Shown: positions 44,312-55,305 of the stretch, piece by piece
Numbering within the stretch: position 1 is the stretch's first letter
Layout: each line of letters begins with the position of its first letter
Assembly: GCA_018398585.1 (NCBI GenBank)
Contig: JAGTTD010000010.1
Coordinates: forward strand, 23,073,739 to 23,137,738
Length of the DNA: 64,000 nt
Direction: 5' to 3'
Origin: Simmondsia chinensis
Lineage: Eukaryota; Streptophyta; Magnoliopsida; Caryophyllales; Simmondsiaceae
Program-made: the position numbers and the translations under genes
The notes under the pieces: model-generated
Databases searched by the model: none
What the model saw: the letters and a program-made list of their open reading frames with translations, nothing else
Told to the model about the DNA's origin: nothing

Positions 44312-45727
44312 TGATGTGCTTTATATTTACATATTTTAATCTTCATTCCCATGACATATTTGGCTTTTACATGTGTGTTTTGGTTGTAATCTAGGTACAT
44401 TTTGGCTTAGAGTGCAATGGAGCAAACAAAGGTAGAAAAGTGGGATAATCAAACGTAATCGAGGCATAATTGAAGACTACTTTGAGAAACCCGACCACGT
44501 GTGGCAAAGAATGACCAATCGGGCCGTAATTCGGTAACCCAAATAGGTTTCGTGGATAGTTAATATATATATTGTATAATATATTATATTATATTATATA
44601 ATATTATATAATATAATATTATATAATATATATATATATATATACACACACATATGCTGAAGCAAGAGGAACACGCGAGATTTTGGGGAAGCCGCACCTC
44701 TGCCGATCGATCGGGTAAATTGCCGATGGATCGGGACGGCTTCTACACCACTTATAAATATAGACTGCTAGACCTAATTTGACATCTTTTACTACGCCTT
44801 CTCTCATCCTCTCCTTCCCGAAGCCGCTACGAGATCCAAAGGGTTCTCAAATGCCGAAGCGCAGGTGGTCGGAGTACTGGGGGAATTAAAGCAAGGATCA
44901 ACGTCAACATCAATTGGGGGAGTCCTCAAATCCTTAGTTTTATTATTATTGTTTTCTTTCTTGGATGTCATGACGTTCAGAACTCCTATGGAGGAGTAGA
45001 CTTTTAGTTTAGGAATGAAGGGCGGGTAGCCGCCTGTATCCCTAATTTATATTATACTTTTGATGATTGGTTTAGTTATATTATATTCGCACCCCTGTGG
45101 GGAGTTCTTCATAATTGTTGGATATTTTTTTTGTATGTGTGCTTGTAGCCATGACTAGATCTCCAACTTTGTAGCGATTAGTCTTATGCTTGTAGCCTAG
45201 ACCATAACATAACAGGAATTCACGCGTGGTCAGGGTTGAGGTTGTACCCAACCCTGAACCCAATCTTTTATATAAGTTAATATTGAATTAGGAGTAATAA
45301 AGGAATTAAGTAGTGCTAATGAGATAACCTATGCTACACTTAGGGTGCTAAGATAGATTATGCTTTTAGACTAGTTCATTACCCTAAGCCCTAATTTATA
45401 TATTAACCCACGCTTAGAACTTGTAGCCTAAGTCCTTCAAATCAACATCCTAAGTAAAATATAATGAAGTGATACGTGTTAAGCTACCCTAAATTCACTC
45501 CCTAAACTAACCTCAATTGAATTGACACTTTTAGCTTATTGTTTGTTTTGCTATTTTAGTTTACAAATTTTTTAAACCAACAAAACTTGATTTCAACCCC
45601 TTGTTAATAACAAAATCCAACTTAACTCCAATTCCCTCAGAATACGACCCGTATTCCCTATTTGGCTACGACGATCTTGTACGCTTGCGAGAAAAAGGTT
45701 TTAAAACACACATTTAAAATGAAATCA
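44312..45727 (+). repeat. Solo Athila-like LTR with perfect TSD
   Basis: 1416 bp from TGATGTGC to GAAATCA, flanked by CTTGG on both sides (44307-44311 and 45728-45732). It matches 9690-11083 throughout. No interior is present, so it arose by LTR-LTR recombination after insertion into E1. Confidence 0.93.
44560..44645. repeat. (TA)n-rich microsatellite inside the solo LTR
   Basis: TATA, ATATT and ATTATA repeats, self-complementary over tens of bases. It is absent from the related LTR at 9690-11083, so it expanded later in this copy. Confidence 0.9.
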
Positions 45728-45732
45728 CTTGG

Positions 45733-46424
45733 TCAAGGATATCTTTCGTGATAGGATAAATGACGTTCAAAATTTTTACCAAGTGTAGTTGTGGCTTCCA
45801 TTTGTGACTTGGTTTTGATGAACTAAAGCCTGATTAATGTAACTTCAGCAAGCTTTATCCCTTGTACAGTGACTTAAGTTGAATTTCTAGCTGAAGGTTT
45901 ACAAGTGCAGTGAGCTATTGAACACTAACCGAACACTAAACTTGATTGAGAAATCTACACACAAGAACAGCAAGCTAGCTCCACAAATCTTGATCTACGG
46001 TAACATAATCTGAACAATGTAGCATAGTTCTTGATCAACTTAATAATTCAAAATCTCAGAAGTGCCGCTTGATTCGAGGTTCATTCAGCAGGTTCACCCG
46101 CAGCTACACAACTTCAGGAATTCACACACAATCGCTACCACTAACTCAACAATTCTATTTGATTGGAATACTGAAGCTAAATTGAGATTAATTCAGCAAG
46201 ATCTTGGTAGATTTTGTTGATTTGAATTCACTTCCAGCACATGATCTTGATAAGTTTCAGCTCAATTTTGAATGTTTTAGTGCAGCTCGATCTTTGCAAC
46301 TCTAGCTTGAATCTTATCAGTACAAGCTTAACTTTGATATATCGATGCTAAATGTTGCTATTGAATCAAGAACTAGATATCTATTAAGCTTGATTTGGAA
46401 TCAAATCAAGGCTCTGATAACAAT
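45733..46424 (-). other. 5' leader of E1
   Basis: It runs from the primer site to the RRM-like frame on the minus strand. Many stops, with frequent short CAAGATC/GATCAAG words. Its counterpart in element F (53187-53547) has the same composition. Confidence 0.5.
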
Positions 46425-46842
46425 TGTCATGATTCAAGATTACTCTTGGATCATGACATAGGATAGGTGAAGAATTAGAGTAAGATGAGAAAAGCATTAG
46501 TGGTTTAAGATGAGATTTAGAGAGAATAGAGGGAGATGTAGAGAGAATAGAGATTGAGAGAAGAAGAAGAAATCATTTCCTTCATCAATGATGGCTACAC
46601 GGTAAAATACTCCTACTTATTCTACTTCTAACCCAAGAGGCGGCTCAGCCAATCAAAAATATCAAACAACCAAATAAATGTCTAACTCACACTTAACTAC
46701 ATAACTAACTAACTAACTTTCCCTCCTAACACTAACTAACAAGCACTTAGATTTCCTTACAACTTTTATTACAATTGAATGAACTACTCCATTATTACTA
46801 ATGAATTACTTCTACTTTATCCTACATATCACAATCATGACA
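46425..46842 (-). repeat. 5' LTR of E1
   Basis: 418 bp; pair of 42947-43364. Contains the short tandem ACTAACTAACTAACT and an AG-rich block. Confidence 0.92.
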
Positions 46843-48143
46843 ATTATGTTAGTATTTTTAATTAGATTGCTGTACTAAATTGGACTACATGAATTGCTCG
46901 TATATGGACTACTATTAGAAATGAGCAACTCATATTTATACTATTTCTACAATAACTCTAAATCCAGAAAGCAGTCTGAACCCGTGCATGGAGTGTTATT
47001 TGTCTTGATGTGCTAAAGGAAGCAGGTTGCTATTAGTGACTAAAGTCTTACATATGTTGGATAACAGCACCAAAGTGTGGTGAGAACAGGTATTTTACTT
47101 GGAATCTATCGTCTCTAATGAGATAAAGGTGTCTTCTTAGTTGATTTGCAAGCATTCAAACAGATTTTAGAAACTTTGGCCGAAGTATTCCATTTGTTTC
47201 ACAATTGGAATTAGTACAGAAATTGTCTTCAATATTAATGAATTATTCGAGAGGGGCCAGTTGGGAACTAAGGTGATAGATATGAGAAAAATAATTATAT
47301 TAGTTAAAACTGTTTTTCTCATAGACATCTAATAGAAGAGTTAATTGCGAGTAAATGATTATTAGGGAGTTTACAATAAATATATTTATTTCTAGAGTGT
47401 GGCAAAACTTATTTAGTGAAATTAGGTTTTATTAAGGCTCTATTTGATTTGATGGAACAATAGAATCAAGGAATTGATTTTTTTTTTTTTTTTTTTTTTG
47501 GGAAAAGTTTTCCAAGGAAATATAAATTCTGAGTGGGGCTTTCCGTCGTTTGTTTCAAAGAAAAACTTAATTCCCCATTGTGATGTCTTTTATGTTTTAA
47601 AAAATATATATTTTTCACCAATTATTTTATATCTTGTTATAGGATAACATAAGTTACAATACAACATATATGAAGTAACAAAAACAAAAATAAAAGTTAA
47701 CTATCAAAGCTGTATAAATTAGAACAACTATTTCTTAGGTATTTTAAAATTTGAGCGTTTATCATCTAAATACCTTGTTATTTTTATATATACAATGAGG
47801 TGCCCTGAGATAAGAAATTTTATCACTTTTTTATATGCTGTGTTAAATTCTGATAAATTTTTGTTAAAATTTGACTAATTTCTGCCAATAAACTGATGTG
47901 GTATAAGCTATGATCATATTATCAAAAGATTAATCATGTTCTAACAAAAATTACTTATATATTATCAAAACAAATGTGTCATGTTAGCATTTTCGGACAA
48001 AAGGAATTATCATATTATGATGGAGGATACATATAGATTGTTGTTTTCATTTAAAATCAACCAAATTTTGGCAAAAGATAACTGATTCGTGAGAAAAATT
48101 TTAAACTTTATAGTACGTCATTGTATATTACTGAAATATCATA

Positions 48144-48589
48144 TGTTATGAATCAAGATAGATCTTGATTCATAACCTAAGATAATAGAGTATGGGATGA
48201 GAAGTGAAGTGAAGGAGAACAGAATTAGAGAGAAAGATTGAGATAAGAAAAAGAAAACACTTTGACTTCATTCCATAAAATCCAAAATACAATAGAGCAT
48301 CTTTCTTATACTAATGTTTTTATGAATTAGGATACATTAAATGAAGACAACTAGATCAAATTAACTAATTTAGCAGCCACCGCATTTGACCAACTTAACT
48401 TAAGCAACCAAACCAACTTTCTCGCCAAAGCATGGATAACAGCTTAAAATGCCTTTCCCGCCATTCTGTTGTTGCTGAACTAGCTACCGAATGCTGCTAA
48501 TTTTCTGCATATTGAGCTCTGCTGCAGAAACGATTAATCAAAAATCAATTTCTTTTATTAATTGACTAAGAATGCCCTCCATCATGACA
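48144..48589 (-). repeat. 3' LTR of element F
   Basis: 446 bp, TGTTATGAATCAAG to CCATCATGACA in plus orientation. Internal inverted repeat TGAATCAAGAT / ATCTTGATTCA at its left end. Confidence 0.93.
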
Positions 48590-48599
48590 ATACTCCCCT

Positions 48600-49879
48600 C
48601 TTAAGAGCATTCTTGCCCTAAGAATGGATTGGGGGGGCGGGGCGGTATGGGGTGTGGGGAGGGTGTGGGGAGGGATTGAGTTTGAATAAACTTCAATTCC
48701 TCCCAAATGGAATCTTCTTGGTTCAAATTAACCCATTGCACAAGCACCTCTTTAACTTGACATCCTTGCTATTGCACAATTCGAGAACCCAAAAGTGTCG
48801 TCGGAGATAATAAAATTTTACCGCAACTGCTTGCTTCAGGAGGAGTTGAAGAACTCAATTTGCCCTCCGCTATATGTTTCTTTAAGAGAGAAACGTGAAA
48901 CACTGGATGGACAAATGAATCCGTTGGTAGCTCCAACTTATAAGCAACGTTGCCCAATTTCTCCAAAATCTTGTAAGGCCCAAAATAACAAGCGCTAAGC
49001 TTAACACTTTTACACACTACGACAAAAGACTGTCTGCAAGGTTGCAACTTCAAATAAAAGAGATTGCCATCTTCAAAGGACTTGTCCGAACGCCTCGTAT
49101 GAGCAAAGAACTTCATTCGTGCCTGAGCCAATTGAATATTATCCTTTAATTGCTGTATCAAGTGCTTCCTTTGTGATAATGAGTCATTAACTTCTGTCAC
49201 CGCAGAGATGGATCCTTGAAGAACCATGGGGAAGGGGGTTCCTAACCATGGAGAGCCTTGAAAGGAGGTGTTCGCAAGGCCGAATGAGCATGCGTATTAC
49301 ACCAGAACTCAGTTAGAGATAACCATCTGTTCCATGACTTCGGATTATTAGAACACATGCTTCTCAAGTACTATTCGACGCACTGATTAACTCTTTCTGA
49401 CTGTCCATTTGTCTGTGGATGATAAGATGAACTCATTGCTACAGAGAATCCTAAAAGCAAAAATAACTCACACCAAAAGTGACTAGTAAATAGTCTGTCC
49501 CGATCAGAAATTATGGAGTGAGGCAATCCATGATGTTTATAAATGTTGTCTAAGAACACTTATGCCAGCTTCTTTGTGGAAATTGGATGATTCAAGGCAA
49601 CAAAATCGCAAATTCGGTGAATTGATCCACCACTACTCATATTGTCTCCTTCCCCTCAGATTTAGGCAGGCCCTCGATGAAGTCCATGCTTATGTTTTTT
49701 CACATACGATCTGGTATGGGTAATGGTTAAAGCAGTCCCTGATAGTGCTTGTGATCAATCTTAGTTCTCTGGCAAGCATCACATGTTTGAACAAAGTCCT
49801 CCACATTTTTCTTCATCCCTTGCCACTGAAAGTTGCTCTTGATCTTTTGATAGGTGCCTTCTATTCTGGAATGACCTCT
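48600..49879 (-). pseudogene. Element F integrase and chromodomain
   Basis: The zinc finger shows RGHSRIEGTYQKIK and FVQTCDACQRTK (about 49875-49770). The core has ISMDFIEGLPKSEG (first Asp, about 49690), SIISDRDRLFTSHFW (about 49524-49480) and SSYHPQTNGQSERVNQCVE with the Glu (about 49430-49371). The GPY-type end is YFGPYKILEKLGNVAYKLEL (about 48990-48930), HPVFHVSLLKKHI. A chromodomain remnant reads VLVQWVNLNQEDSIWEELKF (about 48755-48695). Chromodomains target integration to methylated-histone chromatin. Stops lie at 49370 and elsewhere. Confidence 0.92.
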
Positions 49880-50559
49880 CTAAGCTGAATCATGAGAAGG
49901 CGCAATGATAAGTCTTCTTAATTCTGTTGCTCCACCAATACAGACCATCCTTTTGATCCTTATAATGCCACCAGCAATTCGAACATCAGAGTCTCTAGAA
50001 GGAAGACTTTCATTGACACTGTAAGCTATGAGACATTCTTGAGCTAATTTATCTCCATCGTATGACTTCTGTACTTCTTCCATCCAAGAAGGGCAAACAG
50101 ATGATATAGCATAGCAAGACCCTGTTGCTGCATCTATTGCACAATATGAATCCGCTTCTGCTTCTTCATATTTCTTGGACAAGGCATCAGCTACCAAATT
50201 TTCCTTACCATTGATATATTGAATTGAGTAATCCAACCCCAACATTTTCATCAACCCCTTGTGTTGTACTCTAGATGACTTCCAAATAATGCCTCCATTT
50301 CTTCCTAGCCATAAGAATATCAAGATACTCCTTCTCGTAAATGGAAAGCTCTAGATGTCTAGGACTAAGGTCTTGACTGAGATAAGCCACCGGCCTCCTT
50401 TTATGAGATAAAATAGCCCCAATTCCCTTTCCACTTACACCTGTCTTAAGCATAAAATTCACACTTAAATTAGGCGTGGCTAGTACAGGAGCAGAGCACA
50501 TAGCTACCTTCAAAGCTCAAAAGCCTCTTGAGCTGCATTCGTCCATAAGAAAGCATCTT
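49880..50559 (-). pseudogene. Element F RNase H and linker to integrase
   Basis: FMLKTGVSGKGIGAILSHKR has Lys-Thr-Gly where family members have E-T-D, so the first catalytic Asp is missing. RRPVAYLSQDLSPRHLELSI and EYLDILMARKKWRHYLEVI follow (50513-50271), then a shift, KGLMKMLGLDYSIQYINGKE and NLVADALSKKYEE (about 50210-50170) with the last Asp. The linker ends at APSHDSA near 49880. Confidence 0.88.
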
Positions 50560-51410
50560 TCTTGAGTAATTCAGTTAAGGGCTTTACAATTTTGACATGT
50601 CCAGCAACAAATTTTCTATAATAACCATTTAATCAAAGAAATCCTCGCAATTGCTTAAGGGTTTTAGGAGTAGGCCACTCCTTCAAAGCTTGAATCTTGG
50701 AAGGATCAGTGGATACCCATTGATAAGAAATGATATGGCGTAGGTATTCAACTTGTTCTTGACCAAAGGAACACTTAGAAAGCTTTGCAAATAACTTGTG
50801 GTGATGCATAATACCGAATACTTTCTGCAAGTGATTCAAATGATCCTCCCACATAGAGTTGCAGATCAAGATGTTGTCAAAGAAGACTACCATAAACGTC
50901 CTCAAGTATGCCTTGAATACTTCATTCATTAAAGCCTGGAAAGTAGCAGGGGCATTGGTCAATCGAAAGGCATTACCACGAACTCATAATGCCCATGATG
51001 TGTGTGGAATGCAGTCTTGTATATGTTTTGCTCAAGCACTCGAATCTGACTGTAGCCCTATCTCAAATCAAGCTTAGAGAAGAGACGTGAACCATGATGT
51101 TCATCTAAAAGATCATCAATGATAAGAATAGGGAATTTGTCTTTGATAGTAAGCGAATTAAGCTCCCTATAATCGATGCACTTTCTCGAAGTCCCATCCT
51201 TTTTCTTGACTAATATCATGGGAGAAGCAAATGGGTTGTGACTGTGCTGAATAAATTTAGTCTTCAAGAGTTCCTCCACCTGCCTTTCAATCTCGTTTTT
51301 CTGGGAGTGCGGATACTTATAAGGTCTTAGATTAACCGAATCTGAATTATACTTCAAAGGAATAGCATGATCCAATGATCTCATTGGAGTTAGCTCAGTG
51401 GGCTGCTAAA
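50560..51410 (-). pseudogene. Element F reverse transcriptase with mutated catalytic box
   Basis: The stretch 51384-51058 starts MRSLDHAIPLKYNSDSVNLR and has MILVKKKDGTSRKCIDYREL and LFSKLDLR. The second stretch, 50962-50633, begins MTNAPATFQALMNEVFKAYL after a frameshift near 50970. The catalytic motif reads FFDNILICN (plus 50873-50884 for FFDN). The second Asp of the usual F-x-D-D box is Asn, so polymerase activity would be lost. LKQLRGFL closes the connection. Confidence 0.93.
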
Positions 51411-51559
51411 ATAAGTCTTTATACTCTTCAATCAATTGATCAATAGAAGGATTTAAGTCGTTCTGATGCACAGCAAAAGAAGCAGAAATAGAGAATAGTT
51501 GTCCAACCCACTTATAAGATCCTTTCTTAAGTACCTTTTCCAATCACTTGCTTGCCATT

Positions 51560-52084
51560 ACTTGCAGATGAGCTTAATCATGAATCCCTTGCAGCTTAAT
51601 CGATCTGCCATTCATCTCAAAAGAGACAGATAGTTGTGAAAAATCGAACAATAGTGGGCTCACTGTGTTCATCTAGTCAACTCTTAATACCATGTCGCAA
51701 CCACCAATCTGTGAGATCCTAAAGTCATGAACAAATGGTTGATCTTGCATCACCCACTTAAAGCTTTTACACTTGGTTTGACCGAGAATTGAATTCCCGC
51801 CAGCAACCATTACTACCAATGGACAAGTCTTTATCACTTCATGTCCCACTCTCCTGACCACCTTTGGATCAAAGAAGCTATGCGTGCTTCCACTGTCAAT
51901 TAGAATCAGGAGAGATTTGCATTCAGCCTCCCCTTTGATTCTTTTAGTATTTTGAGATCCATTGCCGGTTATTGCCTTGACTGAAATTTCTACTTTATCC
52001 TCTAATGCTTCATCTTGCTCCACACCTTCTTGATCACTAAAACTAAATTCCTCTTCCACTTCCTCATCATCTTCTTTAGCCTAA
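51560..52084 (-). pseudogene. Element F protease
   Basis: The open stretch 52059-51673 carries an acidic linker, then LLILIDSGSTHSFFDPKVV (about 51915-51860), an intact DSG active site, and IGGCDMVLRVD (about 51705-51673). The frame ends at a stop, then continues as SPLLFDFSQLSVSFEMNGRS. Confidence 0.9.
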
Positions 52085-53187
52085 ACACCGGAAACTGACA
52101 TAAGAAGCTTAGGATTGTACTTATGCTCGAAGAAATACCTCTGATTGCATTTACAACACAACCTTTGTGCCTTCTTTTCTTCCAAAATTAAGGACTTTGT
52201 AGCCATTTTACCACCAATTGGTGCTATGGTACTAACTTGATGATTCTTGCCTCGGTATGCCTCAGAACTTACAAGCACTATGGATTCATACAATTTCGCC
52301 TTTGAAAAAGCACAGGACAATGTCAAGGGACTAATTGCCTTCACTAACTTCTTTATCTTGGGCTTTAACCCACTGATGAAGCTAGAGACATAATATGCTT
52401 CACTGGCACTCGGATTCACGGCCATCATCCTTGCCCTTAAGTTCTCAAATCGAGTCATATACTCTCTCACGGTAGTAGTCTGAGTGACTTTGTTGAAGTG
52501 ATCTACCATGTAGCTTGGATCTTCATCTCCATATCTCTTGCAAAACTCATCAACAAATTCATACCAAGTGAGGTCTGGATTACTAATAATCAAACTATGG
52601 AACCATACCTCATGGCCTCCTTATAGATGGACTACTACCAGTTCAACCTTCTCATCCTCCTTTACTTGATAGAAATGGAAGTACCTTTCACACCTTCTAA
52701 TCCATGACAGTGGCTGAGTTCAATCATATGTATCAATCTCAACCTTCGGATGTCTAAAACCATTACTTCTGCCCCCTGTCACAACCTTAGTAACCTCCTT
52801 ATGAGCTTGGGAATTGCAAGGATTAGAGGTTCTGTCCATCGGCCTTGCAGATGTAAGAAGTCTAGCACCAGGAGACAAATTATGTAGTTTTACTTGCTCT
52901 TTCATAGCTACTAACTACTGCTTAACATCCTAATGCGAACTAGTCACGTTGTCCACCTTAGTGTTCAGATCTTCCATTTTTCGATCTATATTTCCAATCC
53001 CTTGCGTCAATCTCCCAATCGATGATACAAGTCCTTGGATATCAGCTCTTACATCATCAACAGTTCCTTCTTGAATCGTGTGTGCACTAGTAGTCACACT
53101 TAAACATGTTGCAAGTGCGGTTCCAGCATTAATTCCTGTATTTGCAGCTGCAACAACTCCAGCTCCGGTAGTTACTCCACCAGCCAT
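52085..53187 (-). pseudogene. Element F gag
   Basis: The ATG at 53187 starts MAGGVTTGAGVVAAANTG, followed by a helical segment (DIQGLVSSIGRLTQGIGNID). After two stops comes TRFENLRARMMAVNPSASEA and SSFISGLKPKIKKLVKAISP (about 52455-52330), the gag core, then CCKCNQRYFFEHKYN (about 52165-52120). The last zinc-knuckle Cys is replaced by Tyr, so RNA packaging would be lost. It aligns with D gag at 39771-40200. Confidence 0.9.
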
Positions 53188-53533
53188 GACCTCAGCTTCT
53201 TATTAGATCAATAACTCCAAGCATAGAGCGAAATGTAAGGTGTTGTAGCAAGCTTGAACTACAATCAGCTAGATCGATTCAATCTCAGCACTTTAAATCA
53301 AGGCCTCAGTATAACTGCTCAAGTAAAAGCCGTGCTACACAAGGATCACATTGCACTATCAAAATTCTACATCTAAAGTTCAAGTCCTTGATATCGTGAT
53401 CAAGATCAGATTAGTTGAAATCTGATCGCTCAAATTTAAAGGAATCCGAATGCCATTATGTGTTAATCAACTAGATCGCAAGTTATCACAACAAATTCAA
53501 ATGTGATTCAACTCAATTGGAAGCTAATCACAA

Positions 53534-53547
53534 GCTCTGATACCAAT
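53534..53547 (-). other. Primer-binding site of element F
   Basis: ATTGGTATCAGAGC on the minus strand directly after the LTR; exact match to the plant initiator Met-tRNA 3' complement. Confidence 0.93.
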
Positions 53548-53986
53548 TGTTATGAATCAAGGTAGATCTTGATTCATAACCTAAGATAATAGAGTATGGG
53601 ATGAGAAGAGAAGTGAAGGAGATGAGAATTAGAGAGACATATTGAGATGAGAAAAAGAAGACACTTCGATTTCATTTCATAAAATCCAAAATAAAATAGA
53701 GCGTCCTACTTATGTCTTATGAATTAGGATACACTGGATGAAGACAACTAGATCAAATTAACTAATCTAGCAGCCGCCACATTTGACCAACTTGACTTAA
53801 GCAACCGAACCAACTTTCCTGCCAAGGCATGATTAACAGCTTAAACTTCCTTTCCTGCCATTCTGCTGCTGCTGAGCTAGCTTCTGAATGTTGCTACTTT
53901 GCTACATATTGAGCTCTGCTATAGAAACGATTAATCGACAATTAATTTCTTTTATTAATTGACTAAGAATGCCCTCAATCATGACA
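53548..53986 (-). repeat. 5' LTR of element F
   Basis: 439 bp, paired with 48144-48589, with several small indels and roughly a tenth of positions different by eye. Confidence 0.93.
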
Positions 53987-55305
53987 TCATAGTACCTATA
54001 TAATAAATGCTAAAATATTAAGGCACCTAGATAATTTCCTTGAATAATAATATATAGCAATTTAACTTGATTAAAACTATTCTGTTGCAACAATAACAAA
54101 GCAACATCCAAGCTGCTTTTATTTATTCGGTCTAATTCTTGTCTAATGTTATGACGTTAAATGTCTACAGTCCAGTCTGATTTATTTTGATTATATCTAG
54201 ATTTGCATGATGATTATCACAAAGGTTTTTTTGCACTTAGAATCATGATTTCCCCCATTTTGAAAGAGAAGTTATTTTCCCTCATTTGATTGAAAAAATT
54301 TTCCATAAGCAAAAGACACGCCAAACAATAGAAAAGAGGGAAATCACTTCCTAGAATGTGGCTTCCCCCTAAACAAATGGAGCCTAAATGGTAATCGAAT
54401 GTTATCATGAGATGATAATTAGCTTAGACCCATTTGGAGCAAGAATTAAATTGTTCCCAAGGTTCCTGTGCAGATATCTATAATGTACACCTTTCAAAAA
54501 TATCAATAGAATTCATGAGATGAATTATTTATTCTACTAGCCTGTAACTCATGAGATTAATTTATATAAGAAAAATGAAAAATAAAAAAGGAATAGTGTA
54601 AATACAGTGTTAATAGACGCTGGCCAAATAGCACGCGATACATGACTGGCGCACATGGGGCAATCCATGTGTTGCCCTATGGCGAGCCAGTGCACGACAT
54701 TTAGACACCCCACATCCTCAGTCTGCTTCTCATGACATGGACAAATCATCGGCTACCATGTGGAAGGAGTGATGCGAGATTGTGTGCCTTTTTTGTTGAT
54801 ATTTTGATAGATTTGTTTGTTTAAAATTTGAATGTAAAATTAATTTTTTTTTTTTCAGAGATATCTAATATCCTGATTTTATTTATTTTATATTTTAATT
54901 GGAATATGTTTATCTATAAAATAATCCCTACACAATCAGTTTTATTAAATCAGTCAATCAAAAAGTACACACAAAAAGTTCTTTTTCGCAGAGAGCTTGA
55001 TATTTCTGTGCCCACTCACCTAGCGTCACCAGCAATTTCGGAGTAGTTCTCAGTGGTTTCGTCCCTCTTCTGGAAGCTACATTGCGGTCTACATCGAGTT
55101 ATGAAAAGTTCATATTCTTTCTTTTAAATTTATATTTTATTCATGTTTCTTGTTATGTCTTTATTGCTATGCGTTATCATGTACAAATTAGAGTACACAT
55201 TGTATTTACTTTAAAATTTTGAATTTTAAGTTGTGATTCTGCTACATCTGATCTAAGTAATGTAGGAAATTTAGTTTTAGAAATTAAGTTCTCCCAATGT
55301 CTAGC

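Larger units (their letters stand above)
43390..45830 (-). pseudogene. E1 ORF with polypyrimidine-tract-binding-protein-like RRM, split by a solo LTR
   Basis: Read on the minus strand from about 45800, LHLVKILNVIYPITKDI runs to the insertion point, and on the far side (44306 downward) DQVFYPYGYIEKIEV, GAYVVYSSRNHATLALIQL and HIYDNCCRLDVPFSIGKE follow to about 44140. The order 'LYPIT, L.QVFSPYG, EKI, IYD.CC.LD..FS' is that of the second RNA-recognition motif of plant PTB proteins, which bind pyrimidine-rich RNA. Downstream to 43390 is a Gln/Leu-rich stretch (LDQDKLMYMNITVVEALRIQ) that I do not recognise. Frame shifts and stops occur. The RRM core lies on both sides of the LTR with TSD CTTGG, so it was one unit before that insertion. 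Confidence 0.68.
42947..46842 (-). mobile_element. Non-autonomous LTR retrotransposon E1 with RRM-like cargo
   Basis: Two 418-bp LTRs (42947-43364 and 46425-46842), both TGTCATGATTCAAG to CAATCATGACA in plus orientation and roughly 95 percent identical by eye. On the minus strand a primer site ATTGTTATCAGAGCC (46424-46410) and a polypurine tract (complement of ACTCCCCCCTTCAGAG, 43367-43382) flank the interior. The TSD is AATAT/ATTAT, one mismatch. The interior without the solo LTR is about 1.6 kb with no pol genes. It sits in LTR C. Confidence 0.9.
48144..53986 (-). mobile_element. Complete chromodomain Ty3/gypsy element F (5843 bp), inactive
   Basis: LTRs 48144-48589 and 53548-53986, perfect TSD TCATA (48139-48143 and 53987-53991). 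On the minus strand a perfect initiator-Met primer site ATTGGTATCAGAGC (53547-53534) follows the 5' LTR, and a purine tract (complement of ACTCCCCTCTTAAGAG) precedes the 3' LTR. Gene order is canonical: gag, protease, RT, RNase H, integrase, chromodomain. Multiple stops and shifts. LTR divergence is clearly higher than in E1. Confidence 0.95.
47722..54048. mobile_element. Second copy of the foldback MITE, split by element F
   Basis: Left arm 47722-47830 (TTCTTAGGTATTTTAAAATT, ATATATACAATGAGGTG). Right arm, reverse-complemented, is 54048-53992 continuing at 48143 (TATCTAGGTGCC, ATATACAATGACGTAC). This is the same family as 11225-11785. It lies inside the Harbinger-like MITE and is itself split by F with TSD TCATA. 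Confidence 0.7.
47436..54384. mobile_element. Harbinger/Tourist-like MITE, expanded by nested insertions
   Basis: The ends are GGCTCTATTTGATTTG on the left and, in reverse complement, GGCTCCATTTGTTTAG on the right, flanked by TAA on both sides (47433-47435 and 54385-54387). A 3-bp TWA duplication is typical of PIF/Harbinger. Weaker inverted similarity continues for about 45 bp. Own sequence is about 620 bp once the foldback MITE and element F are removed. LTR B at about 7272 shows the intact empty site. Confidence 0.8.
42608..55300 (+). repeat. Long LTR, copy C, split by nested insertions and 3' truncated
   Basis: It begins TGTTAGAATTAGTGTTC. LTR-family sequence is present at 42608-42946, 46843-47435 and 54385 to about 55300. 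Between these lie E1 and the MITE nest. Landmarks shared with A and B include TGGACTACATGAATTGCTCG, CAGGTATT..TTGGAATCTA and CCCATTTGGAGC. It lacks the last 250 bp present in A and B. Confidence 0.85.

Noticed and set aside
44560..44645. Cruciform or origin-like element
   Set aside because: A simple TA microsatellite in a solo LTR; absent in the related LTR.
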